The notes under the pieces were generated by a model, which saw only the letters and a program-made list of their open reading frames with translations, did not search any database and was not told the origin of the DNA. Both the position numbers and the translations under genes were made by a program. Shown here in pieces: positions 31,267 through 44,999 of a stretch of 64,000 bases of DNA; position 1 is the stretch's first letter, and each line of letters starts with the position of its first letter. Source of the stretch: Owenia fusiformis (taxonomy: Eukaryota > Annelida > Polychaeta > Sabellida > Oweniidae); the NCBI GenBank assembly GCA_903813345.2, contig CAIIXF020000011.1, positions 4,800,571-4,864,570 of the forward strand, given 5' to 3'.

Positions 31267-31500
31267 TAAGATATGGCAAGCCATTTTCAAAGGGCTATAT
31301 CTTTAGTTCGAAGAATAATTTAACCACAAAATCAAATGGTTCTGTTAGATCCATGTCTTATCTTTAATAAATAACATTAGGATGATAATCAAGTTGATTG
31401 GATTATCTCTTAAGCTGTCCCTAATCCACTCATCCTCACCAATTTCCACTAATTCTGACGCAATTTTCACCAAAAGTGCAGGACTTTTTAATAATTTTTA
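31267..31500. repeat. dispersed repeat, inverted copy at 50271-50490
   Basis: Shares GATATGGCAAGCCATTTTCA, GATGATAATCAAGTTGATTG and CTCTTAAGCTGT with the inverse of 50271-50490. No ORF. Confidence 0.7.
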
Positions 31501-32267
31501 GTGCAAAGTTGTATTGAACTTTCAGACATGATTTAAACTTGTGGTTAAGGAGAAAAGTTAATTATGAACCTACTTTTTGGTATTTTTTCGTGATTTTTTC
31601 TGATATTATAAGGTGCTTCATACTTATATTATACAATTACAACGGGGAGCTAAGTGTCATAAATAATTTGTTTGTTACGCTGTTTCAAACACTCGGATAG
31701 TGACTTACTCAGCCTTATGGATTGCCTTAATCCTGTATTTTACCTTGACAATTGATTGTGTATAAAACAGTTGTGTCATTCACGTAGAGCTATTTATATA
31801 CTGAATAGTTCTTTCTAATTGCATGTGCCTGGTTTTGGCTATTCAACCTAGACTCTTTGTTTCAGCAGGCTGAAATGAATAAGTGTGAAAATAAAATGAG
31901 TTACAGGGTGAGGCAAAAAATGCCATCCAAAGAAATGTTGTTAGCTCATTCATCCAGTATGAGTTGAAATCATATTTAGTTAATTTTACCATGTAAAATC
32001 TTTTTGTATTTAACCATGTTTTATGGGTCCATTCCTCAAGGTCACAATTCTATGGCCATTCTACAAATTTCAGCCTCGTCCCTTCAGGCAGACCTGCACT
32101 GGTCGGTTGAGAATGTAAGGTCACCGTCACAGAAATTGTTCTCCTACTTGTTGTAGGGGTTGACATTATCTCAGAGATAGCCCGTAGTCATGAGATGAGG
32201 ATGGCATTTTGGACCATGTTTCGTTTTATAGCCATAAAATCCAAGACTATTTGGGCAGGGTCGATAG
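31501..32267. other. no gene seen
   Basis: No supportable feature. Confidence 0.4.
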
Positions 32268-32420
32268 TACAATAACGTCATTTCTAAGGGCAATATTAAA
32301 CAAATACTGGATGATCAGGAGCTGGATATGGCAGAATACCTATTCGAGAAAAAATATTGGGCGAGGCGGCAGCCCAAGGTCCAATATTTCACTATATTCC
32401 TCGCAGAAATGACGTTATTA
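32268..32420. repeat. short MITE-like inverted repeat
   Basis: Ends are inverted: AATAACGTCATTTCT on the left and AGAAATGACGTTATT on the right; the match extends through AATATT. About 150 bp. Confidence 0.65.
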
Positions 32421-33459
32421 GTATTATTACCACCATTAACAACCAGGGCTGAAATAGCAAGAAAATCTTACGCACTGACCGATATCTAATTTCCCGGGGA
32501 AAAATTGCCGATCCAGAATATATTCTAGACCGGTCCATATGGACCACCACTATGATGTCACACATTTCTCAGGTCGACATAGTAAAATGAACGCCTTCTA
32601 AACTAGCACTAAAACACCTAGAACTGGCCAGGTGTAAAAGGGTGTGAGGTCCTATCAAATTATGGTCCTACTCTCCATTGATTTATATGGTGACCGAAAT
32701 ACAACTCTTTCCCTTATTATCTTATACACAATCAGGGCCAGTAAGGGCCGTTTAGAAAGGGGACCATAATCCCCAGGGGACCATAATTTCTTTCACACCG
32801 GCAAGGTGGTAATAATTAAACTTAGTAAAATGAAAGAACATTAAACAAGGTTTTATTATGCGAAATAACACTTTAACAGATGCGGAATCTGTTTGGGCTA
32901 CATTTTTGGCTCACTCGGTATTAGACTGCACTTTGATAGTATTCATGATGTCATATGTTGGGTAAAAGGCGATGATTTAACCTACTGTTGATGGAAAATT
33001 CATTTTAATACGAATGAATAGTGGCAGGTGCTATTTATATCTAATGAGCCATAAAATAGTAGGTTGATCTGGCAGCTGTTAGTTGAATTCGCGAATACTA
33101 CTTGTAATGGGGTTTCAAAGCCCGTGGTCACCTATGTAGTTTCTTCATCCTAGGTCTAATCCACTCAAGAATGCCCTTAATTACAATGGTGTTATATTAG
33201 ATGCAGCATCTATTAATTTCTTGAATCACAGCACCCCTTAGCTTAATCATAATTCCGTTGATTGACCTACAGCATAGGCCTAGGGAAAAGTAGAAGGATG
33301 GCAGCTTATGAGTGCTCTCGATGTTCATCAGCTTACTACTACTTTTACATAGGCCTATGGCCTACAGATAAGTTTGGGATCCCTTATTAAAACCAAAACC
33401 TGTAATTCTAATTACAGCCCCTAAAAACAACAACCCCGAACCAAGTGCATGTGGCAGCC
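32421..33459. other. no gene seen
   Basis: No supportable feature. Confidence 0.4.
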
Positions 33460-36400
33460 ATTGATAGACTGTAACCCATTCTGTAGAAGTGCTCTAGAAA
33501 TGAAACCTTCTTTACATGAAAAGTTACACATTCCAACCTATTTCAAACCATCTGTATGATTATACTGGACACTTTCTGGGTAGTTGGACTTTCTATAAGG
33601 GTGGCAGACGGCCCTCAGACCAATTTATACCCCTACCCCCCAAAAAACATTGGGGTACTTTAATACCACCCAATAAAAAGAATACTAATGCATGTCAGAT
33701 ATTCATTGTTTTATATTGGGTAGAGCATGTTATGGTTAATAAGTGCCAGAAATTTCCAATCTCTAACTTATATGGTTACCATAGAAACAGTATTTATATC
33801 TCGAAATATTCTCAATTCGACCCCCTCCCAAATGTGTCCCTTTGTTCTCAAAGTGAAATATTTCAAAATCTGTTTGGATTTTATGGCTGCCACTTTGTCA
33901 AAATTTGTAATATTATGTCTATATTAACACTAAAACACTTAAAAGTTGATATAATGATCCTATAAATCAATAATATTTATCAAATATAGTCACACATAGC
34001 TGCTTTCAGGGAAAAGTGGGTGTGGCACTTTTTGGTACTTGTGCGCTTGTTGCAGCATTAAATGAAAAATGCAGATTACACTAACAATAATTGACATTTA
34101 ATTAGCATCTACTAATGTTGTGTAACATTGTAATATGTTCATTATCATTATTAGACACTTTAAATATTTTATATAAGTGTTATCCTGACCCTTCCCTATC
34201 ATCAATGGTCAAATTAACTTTTAGTTTAAGTCTTATAGGGTCCTCGGTCTTTTAAGTCTGTCAAGAGTCAAGTCTTACTTATTCATTGACTTGTTCCTAG
34301 AATATGAATGGATAAGGTCAAGTCATCTAGAGCTATGAGTTACAATTAATTAATATGCTTGTTCAACAGGCTTCAATATTTAGAACCATTTTACCATGTT
34401 TACTGCAATTGAAAAGTAATGAACAGTTCAATCCATTTGGTACGATATTTGATGCTAGTGTGAATTGCATAACATTTATGATTAAACTTAAATGAACTAA
34501 TATAACTTTGGCTATTAACCCTTCCCTAGTATCCTTCACATAAACTCTAAATCATCTTCATATCCATGGCCTAAATGGGGAAGGAGGGAGGGGTTACAAA
34601 TAGTGACCGAGGATAGTTTGAATCAAAGCAAGAAGACGTAATACTCAAAACTAGAAAGATTGGAGACCATTTATACCCTTCCTAATATTTTGCCTAATAC
34701 ATAACACTAAGATCTATTTTGTCAGACACTTGCTGATTCTTTTATCAATACCTCAACATCAGACAATGCATGATCTATCCAATGGATTAAAGATTATACT
34801 TGATTCTAATATGGCAAAATTAAGTTTTCGTATGAATTGCATAGAGCATCATTTTGCAGTTATAATAAAATGCATCCATTCATTCATTGGCTCATAGTTA
34901 ACAAAAAAGCTATTCTCTGGAAGGTACAGTATAATTTCTGTATTTTCAATGATTCCTTAAATAGTGGTTCAGTATATGTTTTTGAAATACTTCAAATAAT
35001 TCCTAAACAAATCTGTTTAGTGTATGAAATCAAAAAAAGGAGATACATTTGTCCCATACTTGGACATGTTTCAGATACATATAGCATGTTTATAAATACT
35101 TATATTTTTATCAGCGGGCAGATAAAGCTAATGTCCCGGCCTGAGAGGGCAGATATATTACACCTGGCCACTAAGTCATTATCATCATTTGTGTATGATT
35201 AGCAATGAGGGAAGTAGCATACTTAATACATATGTTAATAATCAATGATTCGAGATTATGTGGATGAATACTTAAAAAACAGGAGAATCCTCCTAAGGCC
35301 AAGAAAACAAAATTAGACATGAATACATTCATATGGTTGAATTCTTTCTAACTCTGGCCAATTGAACAATGTGAACCAGATAAGAAAGATTGATATGGGG
35401 TAAACAGATCATCCTATAGTCAGTTCATGCTATTAGGATTATCCCTTGGCGAATATAATATATCTTCCCTCAGGACCAACGACCCTAGGCCAGATATATT
35501 ATATTGGCCTCGGGATAATTCCAATACCCTGAACCTCATAGAGGATAATCTCCATTCGTCTTCATCAATTATTATTATACATATAAATCAGGATATAAAT
35601 ATAACCTAAAGTAAGAAATCACATTCTCTAACTAGTAATATTTAATTTTAAAATTGGTAAATGATGATTATGTCACAATAGAATTGATGACCATGATTTA
35701 TTTGAGAATAAAACAGACAAAACAAAGGCTAACAAAAATCTTTAAAAATTTGGGTAAAACATAAATATTTTAAAATTGCTTGTTTTTCATCATTACTACT
35801 TCGATCTCCAAACCCCAAAAATTGAGTGTTACAAATTGTTTCAAGTTAAAGTATGCCAAATTTCATGAGCAAACTAGTAAATATATAAGCACTAGTGCCA
35901 AAGGGAAAGGACCAAAAGTTGTAATGGAAATTAATAAGAAAAAGCAAACTCTAAGTTGGATCTTGTTGGATATTTTCCCTCGACAATGCCTTATCAAATT
36001 CATCTATATACAAACTACTAGATTCCAAATGCTATTTTACAGGATGGGTGTTCATGAAAGTAACACTAAACATCAATTTTGTCATAAACTGAACAATGCA
36101 GCTAATTGATTCTCCCATCTAGACACAGAGCCTCTTTTAATATATTGTAATTTCAAAATTGCCTCTAATTCAAGTTCTTCAATCAAATCTAAAATGGACA
36201 CAACTAGTAATATCTTTATACCATATGAGTAGAATGTTTGTTTCTTTCAAATTCATGCTTTCGTTAGAAACATGGATATCACTTATTCATAGTTTTGATT
36301 CGTATTTAAAATCGTGTGCATTATATATGAGGTTTAATTAATGGGAAGTTTTTAATACAGGGAAATACAATATATCTGAGGGAAATACAATATACCTCCC

Positions 36401-38446
36401 TGAGGGGTTGAGGGTAGAATATTGTATTTCCCAAGGGTTATACCTTGTACCCAAAATTATTTATCATATACTAAAATACGAAAATATGAGAAATTGCACA
36501 GAATGAAATTCCTGCATGGGATTACGTAGCGGGTGATAAACCTGGCGATACATAGAGAGTATCCTATATGAGGTTCAGGATATTGAGACTATCCCGAGGC
36601 AAATATAATATATCTGCCCGAGGGAGATTATGACGGAGTGGGAAGATATACTACATGTATATCTGCCCGCTCGCAACGGGACGTAAAGCTATATCTGCCC
36701 GCTGATGAGAATGAGAATATAAGTTTTTACAAACCTGCTTTATGTACCTGAAACACGACCAAGTATGGGATAAAGCGGGATATGCAGTACATGTATATCC
36801 CCACTCACCTAAGGTATCAATTATATTCATGCATTTTATTTACCTATAACACTAAGTATAGGATAAATAACTTTTACTGACAAATTGTATAAGTACATGA
36901 TTACATTATTCACAACTACTCACTAAAAGGTTAACTTATTGCATGAAGAAATGTAATTCTACATGAAGATTTCAAATATGATATCACTTATTTGACTGAA
37001 TTTTGAATTTTTAATGATGTAAAGCAAGATTATTTCTACTTGCATCTAGGTCTATTTCATTGTATAAGTCAACAATTAATAATAATACATAACACTGGCT
37101 TCCCTGATTCATTTAGATTCCTTGCACTTTTAAAATCATCAATAATTCATATAGGGTTGAACTATCGAATAATGAAAACGTTGCAAATGATGTGATAGAA
37201 GTTTTTATACTATTTAGCTTGGAAATATTGCTGATATAGTTTTAATGTGATTTTAGGAGATTAAATGTTCTACTGAGGAACTTTGATTATGTTCAATTTT
37301 CTATGATCTTTAACTTTCTGAAAAAGGTCGGGCTAAATTCTCATTGAGACGATGTTAAAAATCTTATTGTTGACTTCCTAAATGTTGAGTTCTTTTGATT
37401 GTCATGAATTTAAGGTTCACACAAAATCTGAAGATCATCTAGTTTCAAACACAATCTGAATCTCATTGAGTTTGATGCGAAAGCAGTTTTACTTTAATCC
37501 AAAATAACAAATATGGTAAATCAATATGTGTCTATGGTAGATGCTAGCGTGTAGTCCAACCAGCACAAGTGCTGCCATCTACCTATCCATTCATCAGTTT
37601 AGCACCTAATAAGGTCAGTACTCATGGTAAAGCTTTTGTACCTTGTCTATGGTAAAAATAAATCAAACAGAAATGTTAACTTGACACGATTGGTAATGCC
37701 CACCTTGAAGAGTGTAGGGATAAATGGAAGGGTCAGGATAACACTGATATAAAATATTTAAAGTGTCTAATAATGATAATGAACATATTAAAATGTTACA
37801 TAACATAAGTAGATGCTAATTAAATGTCAATTGATGTTAGTATAATATGCATTTTTCATTTAATGCTGCAACAAGTACACACGTACCAAAAAGTGCCACG
37901 CCCACTTTTCCCTAAAAGCAGCTATGTGTGACTATATTTGATAAATATTATTGATTTATAGGATCATTATGAACACTTTTCAGTGTTTAAATGTTAAAAT
38001 ATACATATTGATACAATTTTTGACAAAGTAGCAGCCATAAAATCCAAACAGATTTGCAAATATTTCACTTTGAGATCAAAAGGACACATTTGGGAGGGGG
38101 TCAAATTGAGAATATTTCAAGATATAAATACTGTTTCTATGGTAACCATATCAGTTAGAGATTGGAAATTTCTGGCACTTACTAACCATAACATGCCCTA
38201 CCCAATATAAAACAATAAATATCTGACATGCATTAGTATTCTTTTTATTGGGTGGTATTAAAGTACCCCCATGGTTTTTGGGAGTAGGGGTATAAATTGG
38301 TCTGAGGGCCGTCTGCCACCCCTATAGAAAGTCCAACTACCCAGAAAGTGTCTAGTATCATCATACAGATGGTTTGAAATAGGTTGGAATGTGTAACCTT
38401 TCATGTAAGGAAGAAGTTACAATTATCAGAGTGGGCCGTAGTCTAT
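33460..38446. repeat. large fold-back (inverted repeat) structure
   Basis: Outer arms about 33460-34210 and 37715-38446 are clear inverted copies (for example CACATTCCAACCTATTTCAA against its inverse near 38380). Shorter inverted matches continue inward: 35040-35130 with 36690-36770 (AGCGGGCAGATA) and 35440-35530 with 36545-36620 (CCTCGGGATA). The whole 5 kb could fold on itself. No transposase frame. Probably a large non-autonomous DNA element or an inverted duplication. Confidence 0.75.
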
Positions 38447-39587
38447 GAACCCAAAAGCATTTTTATATGCCAACCTATAATGATACCCCCTTTAGTGAAT
38501 AACAACCAGGTAGTCGTCTAAGGTATAGCAACATGTTCAGTTTGTAATTTTATAGAAGGTCACTGAATCCTCTAATCGTTCATTTAGTTATGGATAAACT
38601 ATGAGTACTGGGTTTTATGAGAAATAATAGCAAAGGGGCTTGGCCTGAGGCTATTAGTTCTCATAAGACCCATTTCGAATAATTTATCTAACTTAAATCC
38701 CACACTGACCCTTTAGGAAGGGTAAATGACCCATGATCCAAGTTTAGAAAAACTCTTTTGTATTAACTGTGAGCTAAATGTGTAGAGAAGTGGGTTGTTT
38801 TAATTGGTCCAGCCTCAATGCACCGCATGTATCAGGCAAGGTACAGTTAAAAAGTGTATTTATTTTGTGTTTACACTGTGTGAAATAAAGTAAATACCAC
38901 TAAATCCCGCAAACCGTTAGTTGGTTATTAAACCCGAAAATCGCTTTAATGAACATTAATGGACACGTTTGTATTTATACGTTTATATCTATTCAGTTAT
39001 TTATGCGTATTTACCCGATTTATCAAAATATCATCGATGAGTTAGGTTATTTACTGCTTATTTCAACCATGCAACAATACCTCGTGGTATTTATCTGATT
39101 TAGGGAATTTACTTAAATCCTTTTAATACCCCATTGGTTATTTATGATATATTTCGGTAAATAACCATTAATAAAGTACAAGCGTATCAGTAGGTAGCAG
39201 TATCAGATTACAAGTGTCAGTCGGATGTCTAAGTAGGTCACAATGCTAATGTATGATACAGTCATATGAAGATTTGAAATAGTTTCAGTTAAGATGGGGA
39301 GACGTTTTGTCTTGTTTTTCAGTTCCGAAAACGGTCATACACATAATATCAAACATTTTGCATTACCACTTTATAACCACACCATTCGTGCTTCGAAATC
39401 CGATGCTATGAAATATTTGAGGAATGATGTATACATGGAATTTATCTTCATCTTCTCCGTAAACAGTAAGTATTACCATTTTATAAATCTGGACAATATA
39501 AATAAACCGTCTACAAAAAGTCGATTGCAGTTTGATGCTTCATTTGTATTTAGTTTAGTTTTATTCATGTATTTAGTTTGCTGGTAC
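38447..39587. other. left flank of the minisatellite
   Basis: AT-rich, with many GGTATTTAT/ATAAATACC-type words at 38885-39175 that recur on the other side of the array (45560-45990). An ATG frame from 39294 runs into the array, but I do not regard it as a gene. Confidence 0.4.
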
Positions 39588-42500
39588 GATCCCGTGGTTG
39601 TAAGTAGGTGCAAACCTGTGGCAATAAGTAGGTACAATCCTGTGGCAATACGTAGGTACAATCCTGTGGCTATACGTAGGTACAATCCTGTGGCTATACG
39701 TAAATGTAGGTACAATCCTGTGGCTATATGTAGGTACAATCCTGTGGCTATACGTAGGTACAATGCTGTGGCTATACGTAGGTACAATCCTGTGGCTATA
39801 CGTAGGTACAATCCTGTGGCTATACGTAGATACAATCCTGTGGCAGTAAGTAGGTACAATCATGTGGCAATAAATAGGTACAATCCTGTGGCTTTACGTA
39901 GGTACAATCCTGTGGCTATACGTAGGTACAATCCTGTGGCAATAAGTAGGTACAATCCTGTGGCTATACGTAGGTACAATTCTGTGGCTATGCGTAGGTT
40001 CAATCCTGTGGCTATACGTAGGTACAATTCCTGTGGCTATACGTAGGTACAATCCTGTGGCTATTCGTAAGTACAATCCTGTGGCTATACGTAGGTTCAA
40101 TCCTGTGGCTATACGTAGGTACAATCCTGTGGCAATAAGTAGGTACAATCCTGTGGCCAGACGTAGGTACAATCCTGTGACTATACGTAGGTACAATCCT
40201 GTGGCTATACGTAGGTACAATCCTGTGGCTATACGTAGGTACAATCTTGTGGCTATTCGTAGGTACAATCCTGTGGCTATACGTAGGTACAATCCTATGG
40301 CAATAAGTAGGTACAATCCTGTTGCAATAAGTAGGTACAATCCTTTGGCTATACGTAGGTACAATCCTGTGGCAATAAGTAGGTACAATCCTGTGGCTAT
40401 ACGCAGGTACAATCCTGTGGCTATACGTAGATTCAATCCTGTGGCTATACGTAGGTACAATTCCTGTGGCTATACGTAGGTACAATCCTGTGGCCAGACG
40501 TAGGTACAATCCTGTGGCTATACATAGGTACAATCCTGTGGCTATACGTAAGTACAATCCTGTGGCAATAAGTAGGTACAATCCTGTGGCTATACGTAGG
40601 TACAATCCTGTGACTATACGTAGGTACAATCCTGTGGCTATACGTAGGTACAATCCTGTGGCTATACGTAGGTACAATCTTGTGGTTATTCGTAGGTACA
40701 ATCTTGTGGCTATACGTAGGTACAATTCTATGGCAATAAGTAGGTACAATCCTGTGGCAATAAGTAGGTACAATCCTGTGGTCAACGTAGGTACAATCCT
40801 GTGGCTATACGTAGGTACAATCCTGTGGCTATACGCAGGTACAATCCTGTGGCTATACGTAGATTCAATCCTGTGGCTATACGTAGGTACAATTCCTGTG
40901 GCTATACGTAGGTACAATCCTGTGGCCAGACGTAGGTACAATCCTGTGGCTATACATAGGTACAATCCTGTGGCTATACGTAAGTACAATCCTGTGGCAA
41001 TAAGTAGGTACAATCCTGTGGCTATACGTAGGTACAATCCTGTGACTATACGTAGGTACAATCCTGTGGCTATACGTAGGTACAATCCTGTGGCTATACG
41101 TAGGTACAATCTTGTGGTTATTCGTAGGTACAATCTTGTGGCTATACGTAGGTACAATTCTATGGCAATAAGTAGGTACAATGCTGTGGCTATACGTAGG
41201 TACAATCCTGTGGCCAGACGTAGGTACAATCCTGTGGCTATACGTAGGTACAATCCTGTGGCTATACGTAGGTACAATCCTGTGGCTATATGTAGGTACA
41301 ATCCTGTGGCTATACGTAGGTACAATGCTGTGGCTATACGTAGGTACAATCCTGTGGCTATACGTAGGTACAATCCTGTGGCCAGAATAGGTACAATCCT
41401 GTGGCTATATGTAGGTACAATCCTGTGGCTAAACGTAGGTACAATGCTGTGGCTATACGTAGGTACAATCCTGTGGCTATACGTAGGTACAATCCTGTGG
41501 CCAGACGTAGGTACAGTCCTGTGGCTATGCGTAGGTACAATCCTCTGGCTATACGTAGGTACAATCTTGTGGCTATACGTAGGTACAATCCTATGGCAAT
41601 AAGTAGGTATAATCCTGTGGCAATAAGTAGGTACAATCCTGTGGCTATACGTAGGTACAATCCTTTGGCTATACGTAAGTACAATGCTGTGGCTATACGT
41701 AGGTACAATCCAGTGGCCAGACGTAGGTACAATCCTGTGGCTATACGTAGGTTTAATCCTGTGGCTATACGTAGGTACAATCCTGTGGCTATATGTAGGT
41801 ACAATCCTGTGGCTATACGTAGGTACAATGCTGTGGCTATACGTAGGTACAATCCTGTGGCTATACGTAGGTACAATCCTGTGGCCAGACGTAGGTACAA
41901 TCCTGTGGCTATACGTAGGTACAATGCTGTGACTATACGTAGGCACAGTCCTGTGGCTATACGTAGGTACAATCCTGTGGCCAGACGTAGGTACTGTCCT
42001 GTGGCTATACGTAGGTACAATCCTCTGGCTATACGTAGGTACAATCCTGTGGCTATACGTAGGTACAATCTTGTGGCTATTCGTAGGTACAATCCTGTGG
42101 CTATACGTAGGTACAATCCTATGGCAATAAGTAGGTACAATCCTGTGGCAATAAGTAGGTACAATCATGTGGCTATACGTAGGTACAATCCTGTGGCAGT
42201 AAGTAGGTTCAATCCTGTGGCAATAAGTAGGTACAATCCTGTGGCTATACGTAGGTACAATCCTGTGGCTATACGTAGGTACAATGCTGTGGCTATACGT
42301 AGGTACAATCCTGTGGCTATACGTAGGTACAATCCTGTGGCCAGACGTAGGTACAATCCTGTGGCTATACGTAGGTCCAATCCTGTGGCTATAAGTAGGT
42401 ACAATCCTGTGGCTATATGTAGGTACAATCCTGTGGCTATACGTAGGCACAGTCCTGTGGCTATACGTAGGTACAATCCTGTGGCCAGACGTAGGTACAG

Positions 42501-44480
42501 TCCTGTGGCTATACGTAGGTACAATCCTCTGGCTATACGAAGGTACAATCCTGTCGCTATACGTAGGTACAATCTTGTGGCTATTCGTAGGTACAATCCT
42601 GTGGCTATACGTAGGTACAATCCTATGGCAATAAGTAGGTACAATCCTGTGGCAATAAGTAGGTACAATCCTGTGGCTATACGTAGGTACAATCCTGTGG
42701 CAGTAAGTAGGTTCAATCCTGTGGCAATAAGTAGGTACAATCCTGTGGCTTTACGTAGGTACAATCCTGTGGCTATACGTAGGTACAATCCTGTGGCCAG
42801 ACGTAGGTACAATCCTGTGGCTATAAGTAGGTACAATCCTGTGGATATATGTAGGTACAATCCTGTGGCTATACGTAGGTACAATCCTGTGGCTATACGT
42901 AGGTACAATCCTGTGGCCAGACGTAGGTACAATCCTGTGGCTATACGTAGGTACAATCCTGTGGCTATACGTAGGTTCAATCCTGTGGCTATACGTAGGT
43001 ACAATGCTGTGACTATACCTAGGTACAATCCTGTGGCTATACGTAGGTACAATCCGGTGGCCAGACGTAGGTACAATCCTGTGGCTATACGTAGGTACAA
43101 TCCTGTGGCAATACGTAGGTACAATCCTGTGGCTATACGTAGGTACAATCCTGTGGCAGTAAGTAGGTTCAATCCTGTGGCAATAAGTAGGTACAATCCT
43201 GTGGCTTTACGTAGGTACAATCCTGTGGCTATACGTAGGTACAATCCTGTGGCCAGACGTAGGTACAATCCTGTGGCTATAAGTAGGTACAATCCTGTGG
43301 ATATATGTAGGTACAATCCTGTGGCTATACGTAGGTACAATCCTGTGGCTATACGTAGGTACAATCCTGTGGCCAGACGTAGGTACAATCCTGTGGCTAT
43401 ACGTAGGTACAATCCTGTGGCTATACGTAGGTTCAATCCTGTGGCTATACGTAGGTACAATGCTGTGACTATACCTAGGTACAATCCTGTGGCTATACGT
43501 AGGTACAATCCGGTGGCCAGACGTAGGTACAATCCTGTGGCTATACGTAGGTACAATCCTGTGGCAATACGTAGGTACAATCCTGTGGCTATACGTAGGT
43601 ACAATCCTGTGGCTATACGTAGGTTCAGTCCTGTGGCTATACGTAGGTACAATCCTGTGGCTATACGTAGGTACAATCCTGTGGCTATACGTAGGTACAA
43701 TCCTGTGGCTATACGTAGGTACAATCCTCTGACTATACGTAGGTACAATCCTGTGGCAATAAGTAGGTACAATCCTGTGGCAATAAGTAGGTTCAATCCT
43801 ATGGCTATACGTAGGTACAATCCTGTGGCTATACGTAGGTACAATTCTGTGGCTGTACGTAGGTTCAATCATGTGGCTATACGTAGGTTCAACCCTGTGG
43901 CTATACGTAGGTACAATCCTGTGGCAGTAAGTAGGTACAATCCTGTGGCAGTAAGTAGGTACAATCATGTGGCAATTAGTAGGTACAATCATGTGGCTAA
44001 ACGTAGGTACAATCCTGTGGCTATACGTAGGTACAATCCTGTGGCAATAAGTAGGTACAATCCTGTGGCTATACGTAGATACAATCCTGTGGCTCTAGGT
44101 AGGTTCAATCCTGTGGCTATACGTAGGTACAATTCCTGTGGCTATACGTAGGTACAATCCTGTGGCTATTCGTAGGTACAATCCTGTAGCTATACGTAAG
44201 TACACTCTTGCGGCAATTAGAAGGTACACTTATGACTGTAAGTAGGTACAGCCATGAGGCAGTAAGTAGGTACAATCCTGTGGCAGGAAGTAGGTAAATA
44301 TTATGTGGCCGTAAGTAGGTATAACCCTTTGGCAATAAGTAGGTACAAACCTGTGGCAATAAGTAGGTACAAACCTGTGGCCATAAGTAGGTACAATCTT
44401 GTGGCAATAAGAAGGTACAATTCTATGGCAATTAATAAGTAGGTACACTCTTGTGTCAATAAGAATGTACAATCTTGTGA
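39588..44480. repeat. 24-bp minisatellite, about 200 copies
   Basis: The consensus is GTAGGTACAATCCTGTGGCT followed by ATAC. The first 16 bases are nearly constant; an adjacent 8-bp block alternates among a few states (CTATACGT, CAATAAGT, CCAGACGT, CAGTAAGT, CTATATGT). The unit is a multiple of three, so four of six frames stay open over kilobases (plus-strand octapeptides RRYNPVAI and VGTILWLY; minus-strand GLYLRIAT and HRIVPTYS). Occasional 25-bp units (40460, 40892, 44131) switch frame. Higher-order duplications of 432 bp (40460-41325) and 456 bp (42690-43600) show recent block amplification. Confidence 0.95.
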
Positions 44481-44684
44481 CTACATTTTATTGTAACGTT
44501 ATTGCTATGCAAGCTTAAAGGTAAGGTACAATCTTGTGGTAATCATGTGGCATTAAGTTGGTACAGTCCTGTGGCAATAAGAAGGTACAATTCTATGGCA
44601 ACAAGTAGGTGCACACCTGTGTCAATAAATATTTACAATCCTGTGACTTCATTTTATTGTAACGTTATTGCTATGCAAGCTTTT
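44478..44684. repeat. 165-bp duplication at the array edge
   Basis: TTTTATTGTAACGTTATTGC plus TATGCAAGCTT occurs at about 44486 and 44651, bracketing decayed 24-bp units. Confidence 0.75.
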
Positions 44685-44742
44685 CCCCTTAGTTCAAGCA
44701 TTTTATATAACTGTTAACCTCCCATTTCATTACAGGGGGAAG

Positions 44743-44999
44743 GGAAGATGGTCAGTAAATGAGACAATTCCATATGTGGAGTATTGGAGGAACAACCGAA
44801 ATAGTGTCTGACGAGGAGTTCGAAAGTGAGACAAAGCCGGTCAACTTGAGAACTCCACGATGGAGAACAGAAGGCTTTAATCAAGATCCAAGATAAAAGG
44901 ATTCAGCAGGACCGTAAACTTGGAGATTGCGTCCATGCAGCCATGAGAGAAAGCGTACTGTATATGACCCTCTGATAGATCAAAGAACTGTTAAACGAA
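44743..44999 (+). pseudogene. possible exon or exon relic
   Basis: A good acceptor (CTCCCATTTCATTACAG) precedes coding-like sequence. One frame gives a charged stretch containing EIVSDEEFESETKPVNLRTP before a stop near 44896. A second frame gives one containing ALIKIQDKRIQQDRKLGD up to a TGA near 44980. The two frames partly overlap, so either there is a frameshift or only one is real. No family recognised. Confidence 0.3.

Noticed and set aside
33516-33965. 149-codon frame in the fold-back arm
   Set aside because: No domain, low-quality composition, and its mirror arm lacks an equivalent intact frame.
34837-35202. 121-codon plus-strand frame
   Set aside because: Lies in the fold-back interior, no domain, start and end not supported by splice or promoter signals.
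39294-40046. 250-codon ATG frame running into the minisatellite
   Set aside because: Only the first ~100 codons are non-repetitive and they show no domain. No splice or promoter evidence was found.
40012-44151. Very long open frames on both strands, including 916- and 812-codon frames
   Set aside because: They come from a 24-bp repeat that lacks stops in four frames. Most have no ATG, and frames switch at 25-bp units. Treated as a minisatellite, not as genes.
39588-44480. CRISPR-like array
   Set aside because: Units are contiguous with no spacers, no leader or cas genes, and the context is eukaryotic.
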